Shown here: positions 11,154 through 22,213 of the stretch, piece by piece | Numbering within the stretch: position 1 is the stretch's first letter | How the letters are laid out: each line of letters begins with the position of its first letter | Source of the DNA: Pseudomonas putida | Lineage (GTDB): Bacteria > Pseudomonadota > Gammaproteobacteria > Pseudomonadales > Pseudomonadaceae | Length of the DNA stretch: 64,000 nt | Assembly: GCF_025905425.1 (NCBI RefSeq) | Contig: NZ_CP109603.1 | Location: 3,198,001-3,262,000, forward strand | Direction of reading: 5' to 3' | The notes under the pieces: generated by a model | Told to the model about the DNA's origin: nothing | Database searches by the model: none | The model's input: the letters and a program-made list of their open reading frames with translations, nothing else | Translations under genes and position numbers: made by a program

Positions 11154-11951
11154 TCGCTCAGCCACGTATAAATCGATCAGGTAGCGGGCGATGGATCGCC
11201 CGGCCGGTAGCGGCGGCAAGTCATGCACGCTGAACCACTGGGCGTCCTCAATTTCGTCCGGCTGCATGACGATCTCCCCGCCCGCGTACTCGGCATGGAA
11301 CCCCAGCATCATTGAATGCGGGAACGGCCAGCACTGGCTGCCGACGTAGCGGATGTTCTGCACCTCGACCGCCACCTCTTCACGCACTTCGCGTACCAGG
11401 CAATCCTCGGCCGACTCGCCCGGTTCGGCAAAGCCCGCCAGGGTGCTGTAGACACCGGTGACGAAGCGCGGCGAACGCGCCAACAGGATCTCGTCACCGC
11501 GGGTGACCAGCACGATCATGCTCGGCGAAATGCGCGGGTAGCTGCGCAAGTCGCACGCCTGGCAGTACATTGCCCGCTCCCAATGGATTTGCGTCATCGC
11601 CTGGCCGCAACTGCCGCAAAAACGGTGCTCGCGGGCCCAGGTACCGATCTGCGCGGCATAACCCAGCACCTTGTACAGGTCGAAGTCGCCTTCAAGCATG
11701 AACGCGCGCAGGCCGCGCCAGCCGCAGCCCGGCAGGTCGGTGGCACTGCGCAGTTCGAACAGAAACACCGGCTCGCCATCGAAGTGGCCAATGCCATGCT
11801 CACACAGCACGTCCAGGTCCTGGCGCTTGAGCCACTCGCGGGGGAACAGCGCGCCGTTGTCGTCCACCAAAAACCCTTCCGGGCTGTGGGCCACGGCCCA
11901 GCCCCCGGTGATCTGCGGGTCGAGTACTGCGGTAGTCCAGCGTGCTGACAT
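11121..11951 (-). CDS. nudC: NADH pyrophosphatase / NAD-capped RNA decapping hydrolase
   Basis: 276 residues. NudC hydrolyses NAD(H) to NMN(H) and AMP and removes NAD caps from RNA. The zinc ribbon is seen as CGSCG (~130) and CQAC, and the Nudix box as [20 protein letters not shown] (~residues 190-209). The following [11 protein letters not shown] is the NudC-specific SQPWPFPxS motif. It converges with the TauE-type gene, overlapping it by 33 bases at the 3' ends. Confidence 0.95.
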   Translation of the reverse strand: MSARWTTAVLDPQITGGWAVAHSPEGFLVDDNGALFPREWLKRQDLDVLCEHGIGHFDGEPVFLFELRSATDLPGCGWRGLRAFMLEGDFDLYKVLGYAAQIGTWAREHRFCGSCGQAMTQIHWERAMYCQACDLRSYPRISPSMIVLVTRGDEILLARSPRFVTGVYSTLAGFAEPGESAEDCLVREVREEVAVEVQNIRYVGSQCWPFPHSMMLGFHAEYAGGEIVMQPDEIEDAQWFSVHDLPPLPAGRSIARYLIDLYVAERLGLPEPVLPR

Positions 11952-11985
11952 GTCGGGGGTTCCTTGCTGCGCGCCCCCCGAACTG

Positions 11986-12819
11986 TCAGTCGGCGAACGT
12001 CGGTTTCTGTTTGCTCATGTGCGCCGCCACGGCCACGCGCAGGTCTTCGGACTGCAGCATCGCGGCGTTCCAGGTGGCGATGTATTCCAGGCCATCGTCA
12101 ATGCGATGGTCACGCATGTAGCTGAGCATTTCCTTGGTGCCGGCCACGGCGATCGGCGATTTTGCGGCAATCTCGCGGGCGATGGCAAAGACCCCGTCAA
12201 GCAGCGCGGCCTGATCATCATAGACCCGGTTGACCAGGCCGATGCGCAGTGCCTCATCGGCCTCGACGTTGCGCCCGGTGAATGCCAGCTCGCGCATGAT
12301 GCCGTCGCCAATGATACGTGGCAAACGTTGCAGCGTGCCGACATCAGCGGCCATGCCCATGTCGATTTCCTTGATCGAAAACTGCGCATCCTGGCTGCAG
12401 TAGCGCATGTCGCACGCCGAAATGAGGTCGATGGCGCCACCAATGCAGTAGCCCTGAACCGCCGCCAGTACTGGTTTGCGGCATTTGTCGACGGCGTTGA
12501 ACGACGCCTGCAGACGCAGGATGGTGCTGCGCAGCAAGCGCGCATTACGGCCGACGTCCTTGCCCATCTGGCCAGCCAGCGAAGCCAGCATCATCAAGTC
12601 GATGCCCGCAGAGAAATGCTTACCCGCGCCGCTGATGACGACGGCACGCACTGCATCGGTGTCATCGACCCACTGGAAAATGTCGATGATTTCCTCCCAG
12701 AAGGCGGCGTTCATCGCGTTGATCTTCTCGGGGCGATTGATCTGGACGTGGGCGATGTTATCGGTCAGGTCGACCTTGAAGGCGCTGTACGTCTCGGGTT
12801 CGAGGACCAATTGGTTCAC
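11986..12819 (-). CDS. Delta(3,5)-Delta(2,4)-dienoyl-CoA isomerase, crotonase family
   Basis: 277 residues from a GTG start at 12819, supported by an AGGAG 8 bases upstream; a longer frame exists but lacks conservation. The crotonase oxyanion hole is seen in [11 protein letters not shown] and [10 protein letters not shown]. Catalytic acidic residues of the ECH1 dienoyl-CoA isomerase group are visible in [20 protein letters not shown] and [11 protein letters not shown] (D and E positions of the mammalian enzyme). It would act in beta-oxidation of fatty acids with odd-position double bonds. It is upstream of and in the same direction as nudC, with a ~35-base gap, so co-transcription is possible. 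Confidence in the isomerase subclass is high by motif. Confidence 0.9.
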   Translation of the reverse strand: MNQLVLEPETYSAFKVDLTDNIAHVQINRPEKINAMNAAFWEEIIDIFQWVDDTDAVRAVVISGAGKHFSAGIDLMMLASLAGQMGKDVGRNARLLRSTILRLQASFNAVDKCRKPVLAAVQGYCIGGAIDLISACDMRYCSQDAQFSIKEIDMGMAADVGTLQRLPRIIGDGIMRELAFTGRNVEADEALRIGLVNRVYDDQAALLDGVFAIAREIAAKSPIAVAGTKEMLSYMRDHRIDDGLEYIATWNAAMLQSEDLRVAVAAHMSKQKPTFAD

Positions 12820-12981
12820 GGGCGGCACTCCTGCAGAGGAAGGGTTGATGACGCAGGATGTTAACCCAGCCACCAGGCCGCGCTTGTGCCGCACTTATGC
12901 CAAAAGCAGGACCGCAAACCTTGCCTAAGGCGGCACGATCCGGCACCGTGCGCCATCGCCGAATTATAAGGATACATATTC

Positions 12982-14484
12982 ATGTCACGCTCCCTGGCCG
13001 GCGCGCTCGCCCACAATTTCCTGGGCCAGTCACCGCTCTGGTACAAGGCCGTCATCGGCCTGTTCCTGGTGCTCAACCCGTTGTTGTTGCTGACCGCAGG
13101 CCCGGTCACGGCGGGCTGGGTGCTGGTGATCGAATTCATCTTCACCTTGGGCATGGCGCTCAAGTGCTACCCGCTGATGCCTGGCGGCTTGCTGCTGGTC
13201 GAAGCCCTGCTGCTCGGTATGACCACCCCTCAGGCCCTGTACGAAGAGCTGCTGCACAACTTCCCGGTGATCCTGCTGCTGATGTTCATGGTCGCCGGCA
13301 TTCACTTCATGAAGGAGCTGCTGCTGTTCCTGTTCTCGCGGATCTTGCTCGGTGTGCGCTCGAAAGCGGCCCTGTCGCTGCTGTTTTGCGTGCTGTCGGC
13401 GTTCCTTTCGGCCTTTCTCGATGCCCTGACGGTCACGGCGGTGATCATCAGCGCTGCGGTAGGTTTCTACGCGGTCTTTCACCGCGTGGCCTCTGGCGCC
13501 AACCCGCGTGAGGAGAGCGCGCTCGACAGCGACCAGCAGATCCCGCAACTGCACCGAGAAGACCTCGACCAGTTCCGCGCCTTCCTGCGCAGCCTGTTGA
13601 TGCACGGTGCGGTCGGCACTGCGCTGGGCGGCGTGTGCACGCTGGTGGGCGAACCGCAGAACCTGCTGATCGGCCATGAGATGGGCTGGCACTTCGCCGA
13701 TTTCTTCTTCAAGGTCGCGCCTGTGTCGTTGCCGGTGCTTGGTGCCGGGCTGCTGACCTGCGTCGTACTGGAAAAACTGCGCCTGTTCGGCTACGGCACG
13801 CTGATGCCCGAGCGGGTGCGTCAGGTGCTGGCCGCCTACGCTGCCGAGGACGATGCCGCACGCACCGCAGCTCAACGTGCCGCGCTGTGGGTGCAAGGCT
13901 GCGCGGCGCTGATCCTGATCATCTGCCTGGGCCTGCACATTGCCGAGGTCGGCCTGATCGGCCTGCTGGTGATCGTGCTGATCACCGCGTTCACCGGCAT
14001 CACCGACGAACACCGCCTGGGCCGTGCCTTCCAGGACGCCATGCCGTTCACTGCGCTGCTGGTGGTGTTCTTCGCCGTGGTCGCGGTGATCCATCAACAG
14101 CAGTTGTTCAGCCCGCTGATTGCCTGGGTACTGGCGCTGCCCGCCGAACAACAACCGGGCATGCTGTACCTGGCCAACGGTGTGCTGTCGGCGATCAGCG
14201 ACAACGTGTTCGTCGCCACCATCTACATTACCGAGGTCAAGCAGGCCTTCCTCAACGGTGGCATGAGCCGCGAGCATTTCGAGACGCTGGCAGTGGCGAT
14301 CAATACCGGCACCAACCTGCCGAGCGTGGCGACGCCAAATGGGCAAGCGGCGTTCCTGTTCCTGCTGACCTCGGCGATTGCGCCGCTGATCCGGCTTTCG
14401 TATGGGCGCATGGTGTGGATGGCGTTGCCCTATACCGTGGTCATGGGTGGGCTGGGCTGGTGGGCGGTGACCTACTGGTTGTAA
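12982..14484 (+). CDS. nhaB: Na+/H+ antiporter NhaB
   Basis: 500 residues, about 12 transmembrane helices. The N-terminus ([20 protein letters not shown]) and conserved blocks [36 protein letters not shown] and [20 protein letters not shown] identify NhaB, which exports sodium in exchange for protons to keep pH and salt balance. It is divergent from the isomerase gene with a ~160-base gap that should hold both promoters. Confidence 0.96.
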   Translation: MSRSLAGALAHNFLGQSPLWYKAVIGLFLVLNPLLLLTAGPVTAGWVLVIEFIFTLGMALKCYPLMPGGLLLVEALLLGMTTPQALYEELLHNFPVILLLMFMVAGIHFMKELLLFLFSRILLGVRSKAALSLLFCVLSAFLSAFLDALTVTAVIISAAVGFYAVFHRVASGANPREESALDSDQQIPQLHREDLDQFRAFLRSLLMHGAVGTALGGVCTLVGEPQNLLIGHEMGWHFADFFFKVAPVSLPVLGAGLLTCVVLEKLRLFGYGTLMPERVRQVLAAYAAEDDAARTAAQRAALWVQGCAALILIICLGLHIAEVGLIGLLVIVLITAFTGITDEHRLGRAFQDAMPFTALLVVFFAVVAVIHQQQLFSPLIAWVLALPAEQQPGMLYLANGVLSAISDNVFVATIYITEVKQAFLNGGMSREHFETLAVAINTGTNLPSVATPNGQAAFLFLLTSAIAPLIRLSYGRMVWMALPYTVVMGGLGWWAVTYWL

Positions 14485-14575
14485 AGGTGGCGGCGTGGGG
14501 CAATCGAATACAACTTTTGCCCCGCGCCCGCATCGAAGCACAGGTAAGTCCCCATCCGCTTCAAGGAGGTTTGCC

Positions 14576-15127
14576 ATGGCGATGCGCACGGCACTGATGC
14601 TTTCCTGCATGACCCTAGCCCTGATCGGCTGCGCCGGCTCCAACGATGAACACCGCGCACCGCCAACGACCCAGCAGGTCGACCTGCAACGCTATCAGGG
14701 CACCTGGTATGAGCTGGCGCGCTTGCCGATGTTCTTCCAGCGCAACTGCGTGCAGTCCGAAGCGCATTACGGTCTGCGCGAGGACGGGCGCATCGACGTC
14801 AACAACCGCTGCAAGGAACAGGACGGCCAGTGGAATGAAGCCAAAGGCATTGCCGAAGCCCAGCAGCCGGGCAAGACCGATAAGCTTTGGGTGCAGTTCG
14901 ACAACTGGTTCAGCCGGCTGGCACCGGGGCTGACCAAGGGTGAGTACTGGGTGCTTTACCACGACAAGGACTACCGCGTGGCCCTGGTCGGGCACCCGAA
15001 TCGGGAGTACCTGTGGCTGCTCTCGCGCACGCCGGTAGTCACCGACCAGGCGCGTGAGCAACTGCTGTCGATTGCCCGCAAGCAAGGCTACGACACCCGC
15101 AAGTTGATCTGGCGCCAGGAGGGCTAG
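14576..15127 (+). CDS. blc: Outer-membrane lipoprotein Blc (bacterial lipocalin)
   Basis: 183 residues. A lipoprotein signal peptide (MAMRTALMLSCMTLALIGC) ends in a lipobox with the acylated Cys at 19. The lipocalin signature YQGTWYELARLPMFFQRNC follows at ~residue 40, then SRTP...YDTRKLIWR near the end. Blc binds lipids or fatty acids at the outer membrane and responds to envelope stress in enteric bacteria. The start at 14576 has a near-perfect AAGGAGGT site at 14563-14570. Upstream frame extensions are ignored for that reason. Confidence 0.93.
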   Translation: MAMRTALMLSCMTLALIGCAGSNDEHRAPPTTQQVDLQRYQGTWYELARLPMFFQRNCVQSEAHYGLREDGRIDVNNRCKEQDGQWNEAKGIAEAQQPGKTDKLWVQFDNWFSRLAPGLTKGEYWVLYHDKDYRVALVGHPNREYLWLLSRTPVVTDQAREQLLSIARKQGYDTRKLIWRQEG

Positions 15128-15208
15128 CGCGCCGCGCGGCTGGCCGTCGACGACGCGGGGCAATCAGGCTAAGGTGTGCGCCCCGCCTCCCCTCGAAGGA
15201 ACGAGCCG

Positions 15209-15949
15209 TTGATCACCTGCCACGTCAAATACACCGTCGACCCTTACCAGCTGCCGGCCTTCGAGGCGTATTCACGCCTGTGGATGGGCCTGGTCACGAG
15301 CATGGGCGGCAAGCACCATGGCTACTTCCTGCCCGCCGAAGGCGCCAACAACATTGCCTATTGCCTGTTCAGCTTTTCCAGCCTGGCGGCCTACGAGCAG
15401 TATCGCAAACAGGCAGAGACCGACCCGGAATGCATTGCTGCAGTGGCCCTGGCCACTGAACAACGGTTTATCCTCAGCTATGAGCGCAGCTTCCTCAAGC
15501 CACTGCTTGAACCGCGCATTCGCTCGCTGGCCCTGTGTGTGTTCCATCATCAGGGGAAAATTCTGGTGAACGTGTTCGATGACCCTGTGACGCAACAGAC
15601 GCTGTGCCGACCACTCGGTGGTGGCATCGAGTTTGGTGAACGGGGCAGCGAAGCCGTCGCCCGCGAAATCGAAGAAGAACTGGGGCAGTCGATCAGCGAT
15701 GTTCGCTTGCTTGGCACGCTGGAGAGCCTGTTCACCTATGCCGGTACGCCAGGGCATGAGATCGTGCAGGTATTCGATGCACGCTTCGATGACACCAGCC
15801 TGTACCAGCAGCCGTGGCTGGAGGGGCGGGAGTCCAATGGCAGCCCCTTCCGCGCCCGGTGGTGCGACAGCGCCGACTTCGACCGCATCGGCCCGCTCGT
15901 GCCCCAGGGCCTGCAAGCGTTGTTGCGTGACCTGTCGCTGCTGGGCTGA
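15209..15949 (+). CDS. NIPSNAP-Nudix two-domain fusion protein
   Basis: 246 residues from a TTG start at 15209 (GAAGGA site 8 bases upstream). Residues 1-105 are a NIPSNAP domain: [33 protein letters not shown], and the FILSYERSF end. Residues ~110-245 are a Nudix hydrolase: Nudix box [20 protein letters not shown] with all catalytic Glu residues present. Such a fusion suggests hydrolysis of a nucleoside diphosphate derivative coupled to a small-molecule binding or dimerisation module; the substrate is unknown. It is followed after 17 bases by the RNase Z-like gene, probably one operon. An in-frame GTG at 15176 is a less likely start. Confidence 0.85.
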   Translation: MITCHVKYTVDPYQLPAFEAYSRLWMGLVTSMGGKHHGYFLPAEGANNIAYCLFSFSSLAAYEQYRKQAETDPECIAAVALATEQRFILSYERSFLKPLLEPRIRSLALCVFHHQGKILVNVFDDPVTQQTLCRPLGGGIEFGERGSEAVAREIEEELGQSISDVRLLGTLESLFTYAGTPGHEIVQVFDARFDDTSLYQQPWLEGRESNGSPFRARWCDSADFDRIGPLVPQGLQALLRDLSLLG

Positions 15950-15966
15950 AGCAAAGGAGCCTGATC

Positions 15967-16941
15967 ATGGACCTGCTGTTTCTAGGCACCAGTGCCGGCG
16001 TGCCGACCAAGGCCCGCAACGTCAGTGCCACGGCCGTGATCGAGGCCAGCGGCCGCCACTGGTACTTGATCGATTGCGGCGAAGGCACGCAGCATCGGCT
16101 GCTGCAGACGCCGCTGTCGATACGCGACTTGCGCGGCATCTTCATCACCCATGTGCACGGCGACCACTGCTTCGGCCTGCCCGGCCTGCTGGCCAGCGCC
16201 GGAATGAGCGGGCGGACCCAGCCGCTGGATATCATCCTGCCCGCCGCCCTGCATGACTGGGTGCGACTGGGCCTGACCGCCAGCGACACTTACCTGCCTT
16301 TCGAGGTGCGCCTGCTGGCCGTTGAAAGCCTGACTGACTGGCGTAGCGAGACGCTGCAGGTCAGCACCGTGCAGCTGTCGCACCGGGTGCCGAGCGTGGG
16401 CTTCGTGTTCACCGAGCTCAACCCCGAACCGCGCCTGGACGTGCAGCGCCTGGATGCCGAAGGCATTCCACGCGGGCCGTTGTGGGGCGACCTGGCCAAA
16501 GGGCTGCCGGTCGAGCATGAGGGGCGAACCCTGCACGGCCAGGACTATTTGCGCGCATCGCGGCCGGCGCGGCGGGTGATCGTGTGCGGTGACAACGACA
16601 GCCCCGAGCTGCTGGCGGAGGTCGCCAAGGGCGCAGATGTGATGGTGCACGAAGCGACCTTTACCCAGGCGGTCGTCGAGCGCACTGGGGCTACCTTCGG
16701 CCACAGCACGGCGGCGCAAGTGGCGCGGTTCGCCGAGGTGGCGGGTGTGCGCAACCTGGTGCTGACGCATTTTAGTGCGCGTTACCAGGCTGATCCACGA
16801 CGCAGCCCGTGCATCGACGATGTACGAGTAGAGGCCCTGGCGCACTACAGCGGGCATCTGACCTTGGCGCAGGACCTGCAGCGGTATCACATTGGGCGGG
16901 ATGGGTGTCTTGTTGTGGTGGATGCGCTGTCGCACAGATAG
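15967..16941 (+). CDS. rnz: Ribonuclease Z-like metallo-beta-lactamase
   Basis: 324 residues. The family's catalytic motif is HVHGDH (residues 59-64) in [16 protein letters not shown], with N-terminal [15 protein letters not shown] typical of RNase Z (ElaC). Further metal ligands are in VCGDND and VLTHFSARY. RNase Z cleaves the 3' trailer of tRNA precursors. Start at 15967 follows an AAGGAGCCTGATC ribosome site. Gammaproteobacterial RNase Z can also be RNase BN with exonuclease activity. Confidence 0.9.
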   Translation: MDLLFLGTSAGVPTKARNVSATAVIEASGRHWYLIDCGEGTQHRLLQTPLSIRDLRGIFITHVHGDHCFGLPGLLASAGMSGRTQPLDIILPAALHDWVRLGLTASDTYLPFEVRLLAVESLTDWRSETLQVSTVQLSHRVPSVGFVFTELNPEPRLDVQRLDAEGIPRGPLWGDLAKGLPVEHEGRTLHGQDYLRASRPARRVIVCGDNDSPELLAEVAKGADVMVHEATFTQAVVERTGATFGHSTAAQVARFAEVAGVRNLVLTHFSARYQADPRRSPCIDDVRVEALAHYSGHLTLAQDLQRYHIGRDGCLVVVDALSHR

Positions 16942-17028
16942 CAGGGGGCATGGTGGTAGCGGCGATGCGGCGGTCCGACGTATCCCGCGAATGGGGCTAC
17001 GCGGTGCATGGCACCGGTTTCGCCGGTG

Positions 17029-17080
17029 TTCGCGGGGCAAGCCAGCTCCCAGGTACCTGTGGGAGCTGGCTTGCCTGCGA
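17029..17080. repeat. REP pair, variant
   Basis: Closely spaced inverted units TTCGCGGGGCAAGCCAGCTC (from 17029) and TGTGGGAGCTGGCTTGCCTG (from 17058) between the convergent rnz and amidohydrolase genes. Confidence 0.85.
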
Positions 17081-17093
17081 TCAATACATACCC

Positions 17094-18377
17094 CTACGCC
17101 GCCAACCGCCCATTGGCAATCGCTTCCGAAGCCGCCAGCATCGCCCGCAACAACACCGCACAACCCGCCGCCAGGTCCTCCGGTGTGGCGTTCTCGATTT
17201 CGTTATGGCTGATGCCATTCTCGCAAGGCACGAAAATCATCCCCGCTGGCCCCAACTCGGCCAGGAAGATCGCGTCATGCCCGGCACCACTGACGATATC
17301 CATGTGCGGCAGGCTAAGATTACTTGCCGAATCGCGCACGGCATCGACGCAGCCTTTGTCGAAGTACAACGCCGGGAAATCCGCCGTGGGGGTCAGCTCA
17401 TGCGTCAGGCCATGCTTGGCGCAGGTGCTTTCGATCACCCCTCGCACCTCGGCAATCATCGCATCCAATTGCTCGCCTTCAAGGTGACGGAAGTCCAGGG
17501 TCATGCGCACCTCACCCGGAATCACGTTGCGCGACCCTGGGTAAGCTTGCAGGCACCCGACCGTACCACAGGCATGCGGCTGGTGAGCATGAGCGGTGCG
17601 GTTGACCGCCTCGACCACCGCCGCCGCGCCCACCAGGGCATCCTTGCGCAGGTGCATGGGCGTCGGGCCGGCATGGGCTTCGACGCCGCGCAGGGTCAGG
17701 TCGAACCACTTCTGGCCGAGGGCACCGAGCACCACGCCGATGGTCTTGGCCTGGTCTTCGAGAATAGGCCCCTGCTCAATATGCGCTTCAAAATAAGCCC
17801 CCACCGGGTGCCCAAGCACCGCGCGCTGGCCAGCGTAGCCGATGGCATCGAGCGCCTCGCCAACACTGACACCCTGTGCATCACGCTTGGCCAGGGTCTC
17901 CTCCAGCGTGAACTTACCGGCGAACACCCCAGACCCCATCATGCAGGGGGCAAACCGCGAGCCTTCCTCGTTGGTCCACACCACCACTTCCAACGGCGCT
18001 TCGGTGTCCACGCCCAGGTCGTTGAGGGTGCGGATCACCTCCAGCCCGGCCATCACCCCGTAGCAGCCATCGAACTTGCCGCCGGTGGGCTGGGTATCGA
18101 TATGGCTGCCGGTCATCACCGGTGGCAACTTGGGGTTGCGCCCCGGGCGACGGGCGAAAATATTGCCGACTGCATCGACACTGACGGTGCAACCGGCCGC
18201 CTCGCACCACGCGACAAACAGGTCGCGGGCCTGGCGGTCGAGGTCGGTCAGCGCCAGCCGGCAGACCCCGCCTTTGGCCGTGGCGCCGAGGCGGGCAAGG
18301 TCCATCAGCGATTGCCACAGGCGCGCGCTGTCGACGTGGCGGGCGGTAGTCTTCAGGACATCTTTGACTGCAGTCAT
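17094..18377 (-). CDS. Zn-dependent N-carbamoyl-amino acid / beta-ureidopropionate amidohydrolase (M20 family)
   Basis: 427 residues. The di-zinc M20 site is visible: H92 in GSHIDTQPTGG, D103 in KFDG, E137-E138 in WTNEEGSRF, and late H in NGISHNEIE. This is the family of N-carbamoyl-L-amino acid hydrolases, allantoate amidohydrolases and beta-ureidopropionases. Context (dihydropyrimidinase and dihydropyrimidine dehydrogenase next door) makes the third step of reductive pyrimidine degradation, N-carbamoyl-beta-alanine to beta-alanine, ammonia and CO2, the best assignment. The start at 18377 has a GAGGGG site; the longer frame upstream is REP sequence. Confidence 0.9.
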   Translation of the reverse strand: MTAVKDVLKTTARHVDSARLWQSLMDLARLGATAKGGVCRLALTDLDRQARDLFVAWCEAAGCTVSVDAVGNIFARRPGRNPKLPPVMTGSHIDTQPTGGKFDGCYGVMAGLEVIRTLNDLGVDTEAPLEVVVWTNEEGSRFAPCMMGSGVFAGKFTLEETLAKRDAQGVSVGEALDAIGYAGQRAVLGHPVGAYFEAHIEQGPILEDQAKTIGVVLGALGQKWFDLTLRGVEAHAGPTPMHLRKDALVGAAAVVEAVNRTAHAHQPHACGTVGCLQAYPGSRNVIPGEVRMTLDFRHLEGEQLDAMIAEVRGVIESTCAKHGLTHELTPTADFPALYFDKGCVDAVRDSASNLSLPHMDIVSGAGHDAIFLAELGPAGMIFVPCENGISHNEIENATPEDLAAGCAVLLRAMLAASEAIANGRLAA

Positions 18378-18418
18378 GGGTTTTCCCCTCAGGCTTTTTT
18401 GTTGTTTATCAAGGCCTC

Positions 18419-18481
18419 TTCGGGCAAGCCTGCTCCCACATTGAACCTGCGGTGACCAGTGGGAGCGGGCTTGCCCGCGAA
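18419..18481. repeat. REP pair (BIME) between permease and amidohydrolase genes
   Basis: Inverted units at 18419-18440 and 18459-18481, in the gap between two co-directional genes of one pathway; it may modulate relative expression. Confidence 0.85.
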
Positions 18482-18496
18482 GAGGCAAACTCGGTT

Positions 18497-19987
18497 TCAA
18501 GGCAACGGCTTGGCCAGCCGCGCGGGGCTGCGCGCCGCCAAGCCACCCAGGACGTAGTACAGCGCCCCACCCAGCAGCGAACCGGTGAACCAGCCATAGT
18601 CGTAGAACCAGCTGAAGCTGCTGTTGCCGATCGACATCACGGTCAGCGCCACCGGCACCCCGAACGCGGCGAACCCCGCCCAGTTCCAGGCCGGGTACAC
18701 GTCGTCGCGGTACAGCCCGGCCAGGTCCAGGCGCTGGCGGCGGATCAGGAAGTAGTCCACCACCATGATCCCGGCAATCGGCCCGAGCAGGCTCGAATAC
18801 CCCAGCAACCAGTTGGAATAGACACTCTCAAGGCTCAGGTCCGAGACGATCAAACCCAGCTTCTTGAGCAATTCATGGCCCATCAGCGCCAAACCGATAA
18901 AACCGGTCAGCCACACCGCACGGCTACGCCCGATCAGGCGCGGCGCGATGTTCTGGAAGTCGTTGGTGGGCGACACGATGTTCGCCGCCGTGTTGGTCGA
19001 CAGCGTGGCGATCACGATCAGTGCCATGGCCAGCGCAACCCAGCCTGGGCTCTGGATCTTGCCAATCAGGCTGACCGGGTCGGAGACCGTCTCACCTACC
19101 AGCGAAGCGGAAGCTGCGGTCAGCACCACACCCAGGGCGGCGAACAGGAACATGGTCAGCGGCAGGCCGAAGATCTGCCCGAGAATCTGGTCCTTCTGGC
19201 TTTTGGCATAGCGGCTGAAGTCGGGAATATTCAGCGACAGCGTGGCCCAGAAGCCGACCATGGCCGTGAGCCCGGCGCAGAAGTAGCTGACCACGCTGGC
19301 GCCCTCTGGCCGCTTGGGCGGCTGCGCCAACAACTCGGTCATCGACATGTGCGGCAGCGCCCAGAACAGCAGGCCCACGCCCACCGCCACCAGCAGCGGT
19401 GCCGAAAGCGTTTCGAGCCACTTGATCGACTCCGCCCCGCGCAGCACCACCCACAGGTTGAGGGCCCAGAAGATCATGAAGCCAATCACCTCTCCGGTGC
19501 CCTCCAGGGCCTTCCAGCTATCGAACATCGAGCCGAGGAACAGGTGAATGGCCAGGCCGCCGAACATCGTCTGGATACCGAACCAGCCGCAGGCGACCAC
19601 CGCGCGGATCAGGCACGGCACGTTGGAGCCAAGAATGCCGAACGACGAGCGCAGCAGCACCGGGAAGGGGATGCCGTACTTGGTGCCAGGGAAGGCGTTG
19701 AGGGTCAGTGGAATCAGTACGATGAGGTTGGCCAGCAGGATCGCCAGCAGCGCCTCGCCCACGCTCAGGCCAAAGTAGGCCGTAAGCACGCCGCCGAGGG
19801 TGTAGGTGGGCACGCAGATGGACATGCCCACCCACAGGGCGGTGATGTGCCATTTGTTCCAGGTGCGCTGGTGTACCTTGGTGGGCGCGATGTCGTGGTT
19901 GTAGCGCGAGCTGTCGAGCACGTCAGTGCCTGCCTCCAGCTCGAACAGGCCATCCTGCTCGATCACTTGCGATCTGCTCTGTTGCAT
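18497..19987 (-). CDS. NCS1 family nucleobase permease
   Basis: 496 residues, ~12 transmembrane helices, nucleobase:cation symporter-1 family (Mhp1/PucI/FurE-like). Conserved stretches include the early WHITALWVGMSICVPTYTLG and NAFPGTKYGIPFPVLLRSSFG. Start at 19987 (MQQSRSQVIEQDGLFE) has a GGAG site 8 bases upstream, unlike the ATG at 20023. Given its neighbours it most likely imports uracil, thymine or hydantoins for the adjacent degradation enzymes. Divergent from the dihydropyrimidinase gene. Confidence 0.92.
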   Translation of the reverse strand: MQQSRSQVIEQDGLFELEAGTDVLDSSRYNHDIAPTKVHQRTWNKWHITALWVGMSICVPTYTLGGVLTAYFGLSVGEALLAILLANLIVLIPLTLNAFPGTKYGIPFPVLLRSSFGILGSNVPCLIRAVVACGWFGIQTMFGGLAIHLFLGSMFDSWKALEGTGEVIGFMIFWALNLWVVLRGAESIKWLETLSAPLLVAVGVGLLFWALPHMSMTELLAQPPKRPEGASVVSYFCAGLTAMVGFWATLSLNIPDFSRYAKSQKDQILGQIFGLPLTMFLFAALGVVLTAASASLVGETVSDPVSLIGKIQSPGWVALAMALIVIATLSTNTAANIVSPTNDFQNIAPRLIGRSRAVWLTGFIGLALMGHELLKKLGLIVSDLSLESVYSNWLLGYSSLLGPIAGIMVVDYFLIRRQRLDLAGLYRDDVYPAWNWAGFAAFGVPVALTVMSIGNSSFSWFYDYGWFTGSLLGGALYYVLGGLAARSPARLAKPLP

Positions 19988-20346
19988 GGGGCCTTCTCCA
20001 GGTTTTTCTAATTGTTTGCTCATCGGGCTAAAGCGATGGCCGGAGTACACACACCACCCGTACTGCTCCTCCGGTCCGACCTGGCGGTTGTGGCCGTACT
20101 CAAATTACGTGCCGGGTTGGCCTGCGCCGTCCCGGGTGGCTGCCGCCGACCGGAGGTAATCGACTGAACTGCAAGGCATTTATCGGCGCAAAGCGAAAGC
20201 ACGGTTATCCCTTCGCCTGCCTGTTGCGCCCACTTAAGCCAAACCTGCGCCCGGTGCGTGTTTCAAACCGGTGCACCCTGGTTTTTCAGCCGTGCGGCAG
20301 GCGTCTTCTGGCCCGCTGTCAAGCAGCTGATTTTGCATGGAAAATC

Positions 20347-20362
20347 TTGACCAATTTGGCTT
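20347..20362. promoter_or_regulatory. RutR-like half-operator TTGACCA
   Basis: TTGACCAATTTGGCTT carries a perfect left half of the E. coli RutR consensus (TTGACCA-nn-TGGTCAA); the right half is poor. Relevant because a RutR-like regulator is encoded nearby at 25372-25992. Confidence 0.4.
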
Positions 20363-20376
20363 CTTGTCAAGTGCGT

Positions 20377-20404
20377 CAAAATGGTGAAAGGCCTCACCAT
20401 TTTG
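20377..20404. promoter_or_regulatory. 11-bp inverted repeat CAAAATGGTGA/TCACCATTTTG
   Basis: Perfect arms 20377-20387 and 20394-20404 with a 6-base AAGGCC centre, in the divergent control region. There is no T-run, so an operator is more likely than a terminator. Confidence 0.5.
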
Positions 20405-20506
20405 GTGATTCGAACAATAATTAGTTAAATATCAATAATTTACGAAAGATATAAGCTCATAAATTATTTTCTTGAACAATCCTAAATCACCATCTAGATT
20501 CCATTC

Positions 20507-22052
<1,546 letters not shown>

Positions 22053-22077
22053 AGCCATTGGGGTTGCTGCGCAGCCC

Positions 22078-22159
22078 ATCGCAGGCAAGCCAGCTCCCAC
22101 AGAGGTAGCACCACACTTCAGGACATCACTGTCCCTGTGGGAGCCGGCTTGCCGGGGAT
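22078..22159. repeat. REP pair, variant
   Basis: Inverted units ATCGCAGGCAAGCCAGCTCC (from 22078) and TGTGGGAGCCGGCTTGCCGG (from 22136) between hydA and preT. Confidence 0.85.
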
Positions 22160-22213
22160 TGGGCGCACAGCGCCCCACTCCAAGCCCGACATAATAATAG
22201 AGAGGCTACAACC

